From contig CABRIF010000101.1 of the NCBI GenBank assembly GCA_902470925.1, positions 1 to 8,319 on the forward strand: a stretch of DNA of 8,319 bases, in the 5' to 3' direction. The DNA is from an uncultured Collinsella sp. GTDB lineage: Bacteria; Actinomycetota; Coriobacteriia; Coriobacteriales; Coriobacteriaceae. The notes below the pieces were generated by a model. It saw nothing but the letters and a program-made list of their open reading frames with translations. It made no database searches and was not told where the DNA came from. This document shows, piece by piece, positions 4,914 to 8,319 of the stretch (its first letter is position 1; every line of letters starts with the position of its first letter). The translations under genes were made by a program, and so were the position numbers.

Positions 4914-6155
4914 TCAGTACCCCATCGCCTGCAGCCAGAACATCACGGCGGTCAGCACGGTGATCAAAACGATCGTGGCCCACGTGAGCACATTCCACAC
5001 GCGCCCGTTCGAGAAACGACCCATGATGTGCCGGTCCTGGGCGATAAACACCAGAAACACCAGCAGGATCGGCAGCAGCACGCCGTTGATGACCTGGGCG
5101 CTCATCATGATCTGGAACAGGTCGACCCCCGGCATGATCACGAGCAACGCCGAGGCCACGATGATCACGGTGATGACCCCTCGATACACCGGCGCCTCGC
5201 TCCAGGTGCGGTCGGCGCCGCGCTCCCAACCGAACGCCTCGCAGATGGCCGAGGACGTCACGCCCGGCAGCACGCAGGCAGCCAGAAAGCTCGCGGCCAC
5301 CAGGCCTGCGGCGAACAGCACGGTGGCGAACTCGCCCGCGATCGGCTCGAGGGCGCTCGCCGCATCGGCGGCGTCGGCCACCACGATGCCGGCCGGGTGC
5401 AGCACCGCGCCGGTCGTGATGATGATGAACCACGCGATGGCGCACGCGATCACCGAGCCGGTGGTGGTGTCGATGCGCTGCAGCACGATGTCGGACTCGT
5501 CGGCATTTTTGTCCACCACGTTGTTCTGCGCCAGAAAGATCATCCACGGGGCGATGGTCGTGCCGATCGTGGCCACCAGCAGCGAGATATAGCTCGGGTC
5601 GGCGTTCATGCGCGGGGTCACCGTGGCCAGCGCCACCTCGCCCCAGTTGGGGCCCGCCAAAAACGCCGCCACCACGTAGGTGACGAACACGCAGCTCACC
5701 AGCAGCAGGATCTTCTCGATACGCCGGAAGCTGCCGCTCATGGTGAGCAGCCAGATCAGCAGGCCCACCAGCGGCACCGACACCGTTTTGGGCACGCCGA
5801 ACAGCGCCAGACCGCTGGCGATGCCGGCGAACTCCGAGATGGTCACGGCCGTGTTGGCGATCAGCAGCGCCGCCATGGCGAGCGCGCTTTTGCGCACGCC
5901 GAACTTCTCGCGGATGAGCGAGGCGAAGCCCTTGCCCGTCACGCAGCCGCAGCGCGCGGCCGTCTCCTGCACCACGATCAGCAGCAGCGCCATCACCGGC
6001 AGCATCCACAGCGTCTGGTACCCGTAGCTTGCACCGGCGCTCGAATAGGTGGCGATGCCGCCGGCGTCGTTGCCGGACAGCGCCGCCAAAAGCCCCGGAC
6101 CCATGGCCCCCAACACCGCGCCGACCGTCAGTTTTCGTTTCGTCTTCTCCTGCAT
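4914..6155 (-). CDS. NRAMP-related transporter of the magnesium type (NRMT/NrmT-like)
   Basis: A 413-residue inner-membrane protein with about 11 hydrophobic helices and the NRAMP fold, which couples divalent metal uptake to the membrane potential or protons. The helix-1 motif is present (GPGLLAALSGNDAGGIAT, 19-36), but the canonical D-P-G-N reads D30-A-G-G33, so the metal-ligand Asn is gone. In helix 6 (ATIGTTIAPWMIFLAQNN, 195-212) the canonical M-P-H reads A202-P203-W204, so the thioether ligand that selects manganese and iron is missing. These changes mark the NRAMP-related magnesium transporters described in Clostridium (NrmT) and Eggerthella lenta. Automatic annotation would probably say MntH or 'divalent metal cation transporter'. 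The gene starts 12 bases after its upstream neighbour, whose sensor domains also point to magnesium. The Shine-Dalgarno (AGGGG or GGAG between 6157 and 6169) is poorly spaced, which suggests translational coupling. Confidence 0.9.
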   Translation of the reverse strand: MQEKTKRKLTVGAVLGAMGPGLLAALSGNDAGGIATYSSAGASYGYQTLWMLPVMALLLIVVQETAARCGCVTGKGFASLIREKFGVRKSALAMAALLIANTAVTISEFAGIASGLALFGVPKTVSVPLVGLLIWLLTMSGSFRRIEKILLLVSCVFVTYVVAAFLAGPNWGEVALATVTPRMNADPSYISLLVATIGTTIAPWMIFLAQNNVVDKNADESDIVLQRIDTTTGSVIACAIAWFIIITTGAVLHPAGIVVADAADAASALEPIAGEFATVLFAAGLVAASFLAACVLPGVTSSAICEAFGWERGADRTWSEAPVYRGVITVIIVASALLVIMPGVDLFQIMMSAQVINGVLLPILLVFLVFIAQDRHIMGRFSNGRVWNVLTWATIVLITVLTAVMFWLQAMGY

Positions 6156-6167
6156 AGCTCCGCGCCC

Positions 6168-8018
6168 CTACAGATGCGCGAAGACGATGACGGCCCAAGC
6201 GCCCGCGATCACGCTCAGCGTCGCGGCGATGAACTGCGCGCTGAACGACAGCGAGGTGCCGGAGGTGCTGCGGTCGTGCTCGTCGCGCCAGAACAGCAAC
6301 TTGAGGTAGATGACCGCCGACATGTAGTTGAACAGGCAGATCGCCGCCGAAACCGCGAAGCAGGCCATGAACACCTGGTGCTCCACCGAGGCCGCCTGCG
6401 GGAACGCCGTGGAGGCAACCAGGCGCGCGCACAGGTACACCACGGCCGACAGCCCCGCGCCCAAGCAGGTCATCTTGAGGAAGAAACCCAAGTACGGCGG
6501 CTTCTCGTCATCGTGCGCATCGTATTCCAAGAAGTAATTCTTCACGAAGGACACCACGCGGGTGGCGGACAGCAGCGCCACCGGCATGGCCATGAGCGGG
6601 AACGCCACCAGATAGGACATCCCTGCGGTGGCGCCCTCGAGCAGGGCGGCGAGCGCCGCGGCGGCCACCGCCCACACCACGAACCAGTACTGGCGCTGGG
6701 CGAACCACGTGATCGCATGCGCCGACTCGCCCGTGGTGTTCTCCCCCGCCGTCACGCCGGCGATCTGCAGGTCCTCGGCGTGCTCCTCGGTCATGACGTC
6801 CATGGCGTCGTCCACCGTGACGATGCCCAGGATATGGCGTGCCTCGTCGCACACGGGCATGGCGGCCAGGTTGTATTTGGCCATCTCCTCGGCCACTTCC
6901 TCCTGGTCCAGATCGGGGGAAACCCACACCACGTCCTTGTAAGCCAGATCTTTCAGGCGCGCGTCATGCGCGGCCACGATCAGCGAGCGCAGGGAGAGCA
7001 CGCCGGCAAGCGCGCCGTCGGCGTCCACCGTGTAGACGTAGTAGACGCTCTCGAAGTCCTCGTCCAGCCCGCGGATCGCCTCGATGGCATCGGCCACCGT
7101 CGCGTTCACCGGGCAGGCCACGAACTCGCTGGTCATGATGCGGCCGGCGGTATCCTCCTCGTAGCCGAGCAGGGTGCGGATGGCCTTCTCCTCCTTGACG
7201 CCCATAAGGCGCAGGAGTTTCTCGGCCTTCTCGTAATCCAGCTCGTCGATGAGGTCGGCGGCGTCGTCGGGGTCCATGGTGGCCAGCATCGTGGAGGCTT
7301 CGCGATCGGACAGGCCCTCGAGCATCTCGGTCATGAGCTCGTCGTCGTCGAGCTCGGTGATGGCCTCGGCCGCCTGCTCGGTGTCGAGCTGGGCGAACAC
7401 CTGCGTACGCAGGCGCGGGTCGAGCTGCTCGATGATGTCGGCGATGTCGGCCGGGTGCAGCTCGGAGAGGGTCTTATGCGAGACGGAGAGCTTGATCTGC
7501 TTGGTGGAGCGCTCCAGCAGGTCCATGTAGGACCACGCGATGATCTCCTCGGGCAGGGGCCGGCCGAGCATGCGGGCCACCTTGGTTGCCGCGCGCTCGA
7601 GCACCGGGTGCACCGCACGCAGCAGGCCGCGCGCGCCCACCTCGGCTCCCAGCAGGCGCAGCTGGTTCTCACCGGTCACCGACAGCTTGATGTCGTTCAC
7701 GCGCACGACCTTCATGCCCTGCGTGTCCACGATCTGCTTGTTCATGATGTCGCGCGCCAGCAGCACCTCGTCGGGCTGCAGGTAGGAAAAGCGGATATCG
7801 GTTGCCGGCATGCGCAGCCGCACGCCTTCGTCGTCGAAGCGCTCGACATATTTGCGCCACGAGATCATAAACGGCGTCTTGCCCGGCCCCTGGAAAGCCA
7901 GCGCCGTCACGCGCGGGAAGACCTCGCCGGTGGCGATGCCCAGATCGTTCACAACGCCGATCTTCTCGCCATCGGAATCGACGACGGGCAGACGCAGCAT
8001 CTCAGACAGGTAGTTCAT
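6168..8018 (-). CDS. MgtE-like magnesium sensor protein: two PRC-barrel domains, MgtE N domain, CBS pair, divergent membrane domain
   Basis: A 616-residue membrane protein. Residues about 5-75 and 88-135 each look like PRC-barrel domains (PVVDSDGEKIGVVNDLGI; KQIVDTQGMKVVRVNDIKL). The MgtE N superhelix follows (about 178-285, ELHPADIADIIEQLD, MDPDDAADLIDELD), then the linker signature YEEDTAGRIMTSEFV (286-300) and two CBS motifs (about 296-350 and 362-415). In true MgtE these acidic domains bind Mg2+ and close the pore. The last 180 residues hold about five hydrophobic helices (near 441-461, 468-490, 509-533, 548-572, 590-614) but no G-G-N-x-G-x-Q motif, and LVAFPLMAMPVALLSATRVV stands where it would be expected. 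It is therefore probably not a working MgtE channel and more likely a sensor or partner for the NRAMP-related transporter 12 bases downstream. The ATG at 8016-8018 has AAGGAG (8023-8028) 4 bases upstream. Confidence 0.85.
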   Translation of the reverse strand: MNYLSEMLRLPVVDSDGEKIGVVNDLGIATGEVFPRVTALAFQGPGKTPFMISWRKYVERFDDEGVRLRMPATDIRFSYLQPDEVLLARDIMNKQIVDTQGMKVVRVNDIKLSVTGENQLRLLGAEVGARGLLRAVHPVLERAATKVARMLGRPLPEEIIAWSYMDLLERSTKQIKLSVSHKTLSELHPADIADIIEQLDPRLRTQVFAQLDTEQAAEAITELDDDELMTEMLEGLSDREASTMLATMDPDDAADLIDELDYEKAEKLLRLMGVKEEKAIRTLLGYEEDTAGRIMTSEFVACPVNATVADAIEAIRGLDEDFESVYYVYTVDADGALAGVLSLRSLIVAAHDARLKDLAYKDVVWVSPDLDQEEVAEEMAKYNLAAMPVCDEARHILGIVTVDDAMDVMTEEHAEDLQIAGVTAGENTTGESAHAITWFAQRQYWFVVWAVAAAALAALLEGATAGMSYLVAFPLMAMPVALLSATRVVSFVKNYFLEYDAHDDEKPPYLGFFLKMTCLGAGLSAVVYLCARLVASTAFPQAASVEHQVFMACFAVSAAICLFNYMSAVIYLKLLFWRDEHDRSTSGTSLSFSAQFIAATLSVIAGAWAVIVFAHL

Positions 8019-8194
8019 GGTGCTCCTTCATATGAAACCCCCGGCAGCGCCGGCATGAAGGGCACCGCAAGGGGTCAGCGACTATGTGGTCGGGGTTTCG
8101 ATTTCACCCTAACGCCTTTCTCGTGACCCACAGATATGTGCGGCGCGGCAGCTCTGGAGCCGCACCGGCAACGCGCCGCGCCTCGGCGCAGCCG
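8019..8194 (-). ncRNA. Candidate cis-regulatory leader RNA of the magnesium operon, with mutually exclusive stems
   Basis: About 175 bases separate the likely start point from the MgtE-like start codon. Proximal part, in mRNA sense: helix A pairs GAAACCCC (8099-8092) with GGGGTTTC (8041-8034). Helix B pairs CCTTCAT (8061-8055) with ATGAAGG (8031-8025), and the latter contains AAGG of the Shine-Dalgarno. The two helices cross, so they are alternatives or a pseudoknot. A CCGGC/GCCGG hairpin (8041-8053) lies between them. Distal part: GCGGCGCG (8179-8172) / CGCGCCGC (8147-8140) competes with GTGCGGC (8165-8159) / GCCGCAC (8144-8138). The conserved M-box segments are not visible. The fold is read by eye, without energy calculation. 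Confidence 0.5.
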
Positions 8195-8200
8195 TTCGAC

Positions 8201-8209
8201 AGTATACCA
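8201..8209 (-). promoter_or_regulatory. Extended -10 promoter of the magnesium operon
   Basis: On the minus strand TGGTATACT (8209-8201) is an extended -10 element: TG, one base, then TATACT. No good -35 is seen at 17 bases; GC-rich DNA capable of a hairpin, GGCCCG (8212-8217) / CGGGCC (8228-8233), lies there. Transcription would begin near 8194. Confidence 0.5.
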
Positions 8210-8253
8210 TCGGCCCGCGCCCGCCGACGGGCCCGCAACGGTAAGGAGATTGT

Positions 8254-8283
8254 ATGGTACCGAACGTTGATTTCCAACCTTAG
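8254..8283 (+). other. Nine-codon open frame with a strong Shine-Dalgarno at the right edge
   Basis: AAGGAG at 8243-8248 is followed after 5 bases by ATG at 8254, then MVPNVDFQP and TAG at 8281-8283. The ribosome binding site is as good as those of the real genes here, and the frame is divergent from the magnesium operon. It may be a leader peptide, the start of a gene broken by an early stop, or chance. The sequence ends 36 bases later, so it cannot be settled. Confidence 0.25.
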
Positions 8284-8319
8284 CGAAACACTTCCAACAC
8301 TCAGCGCGACATGTATCGC

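Noticed and set aside
4914..6155. Assignment as MntH, a manganese transporter
   Set aside because: The Asn of DPGN and the Met of the helix-6 motif, both needed for Mn/Fe selectivity, are replaced by Gly and Ala. The operon partner has magnesium-sensing domains.
4575..8126. An uninterrupted plus-strand frame of 1183 codons
   Set aside because: It is antisense to the transporter and MgtE-like genes, which have clear family motifs. The product is extremely rich in His, Arg and Gln with no recognisable domain, as expected from the reverse complement of high-GC codon use.
8019..8200. M-box (ykoK) magnesium riboswitch upstream of the MgtE-like gene
   Set aside because: One short stretch (CGTTAGGGTGA, 8115-8105 on the minus strand) recalls the M-box opening, but the conserved GACGCC and UCAACAG segments and the room for the three-stem fold are absent. 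Kept as an unassigned leader.

Overview
The window is high-GC bacterial DNA with strongly GC-ending codons. Its gene set fits an anaerobic actinobacterium, most likely of the class Coriobacteriia (Collinsella/Olsenella/Eggerthella type). The basis is an oxygen-defence reverse rubrerythrin, an aspartyl-tRNA synthetase of the apparently non-discriminating type, and an NRAMP-related transporter of the kind characterised from Eggerthella lenta. The lineage is inferred from gene content, not from a marker gene. The first 13 bases match the 3' end of the Nextera transposase adapter, so the left edge is an untrimmed read end and not native DNA.

Layout. 1-919: adapter remnant, then lower-GC degraded sequence holding what looks like the relic of an Abi_2-type abortive-infection gene, then a leader with small hairpins. 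920-1474 (+): NADPH-dependent FMN reductase with its own Shine-Dalgarno and a terminator. 1560-1712: GC-rich, strongly self-complementary intergenic DNA between convergent genes. 1713-3509 (-): aspS. 3510-3825: 316 bases without a gene. 3866-4485 (-): reverse rubrerythrin with two tandem 3' hairpins, the second a terminator, a structured 5' UTR and a 17-base Fur/PerR-type operator at 4605-4621. 4622-4913: intergenic, with a short GGCAAA repeat array and the perfect terminator of the next operon. 4914-8018 (-): a two-gene operon, MgtE-like protein then NRAMP-related transporter, 12 bases apart. 8019-8319: a roughly 175-base leader with mutually exclusive stems, an extended -10 promoter, and a tiny divergent open frame at the right edge.

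How the genes work together. The operon is the most interesting part. The transporter has lost the NRAMP manganese-site residues (DPGN is D-A-G-G, and the helix-6 M-P-H is A-P-W), the pattern of the NRMT magnesium transporters. Its partner carries two PRC-barrel-like domains, the MgtE magnesium-sensing N and CBS domains, and a membrane domain without the MgtE pore signature. Together they look like a transporter plus a membrane-bound magnesium sensor. A leader that can hide the Shine-Dalgarno precedes them and shows no recognisable M-box. The reverse rubrerythrin is a peroxide-detoxifying enzyme under likely Fur-family control. The remaining genes are housekeeping or redox functions in separate transcription units.
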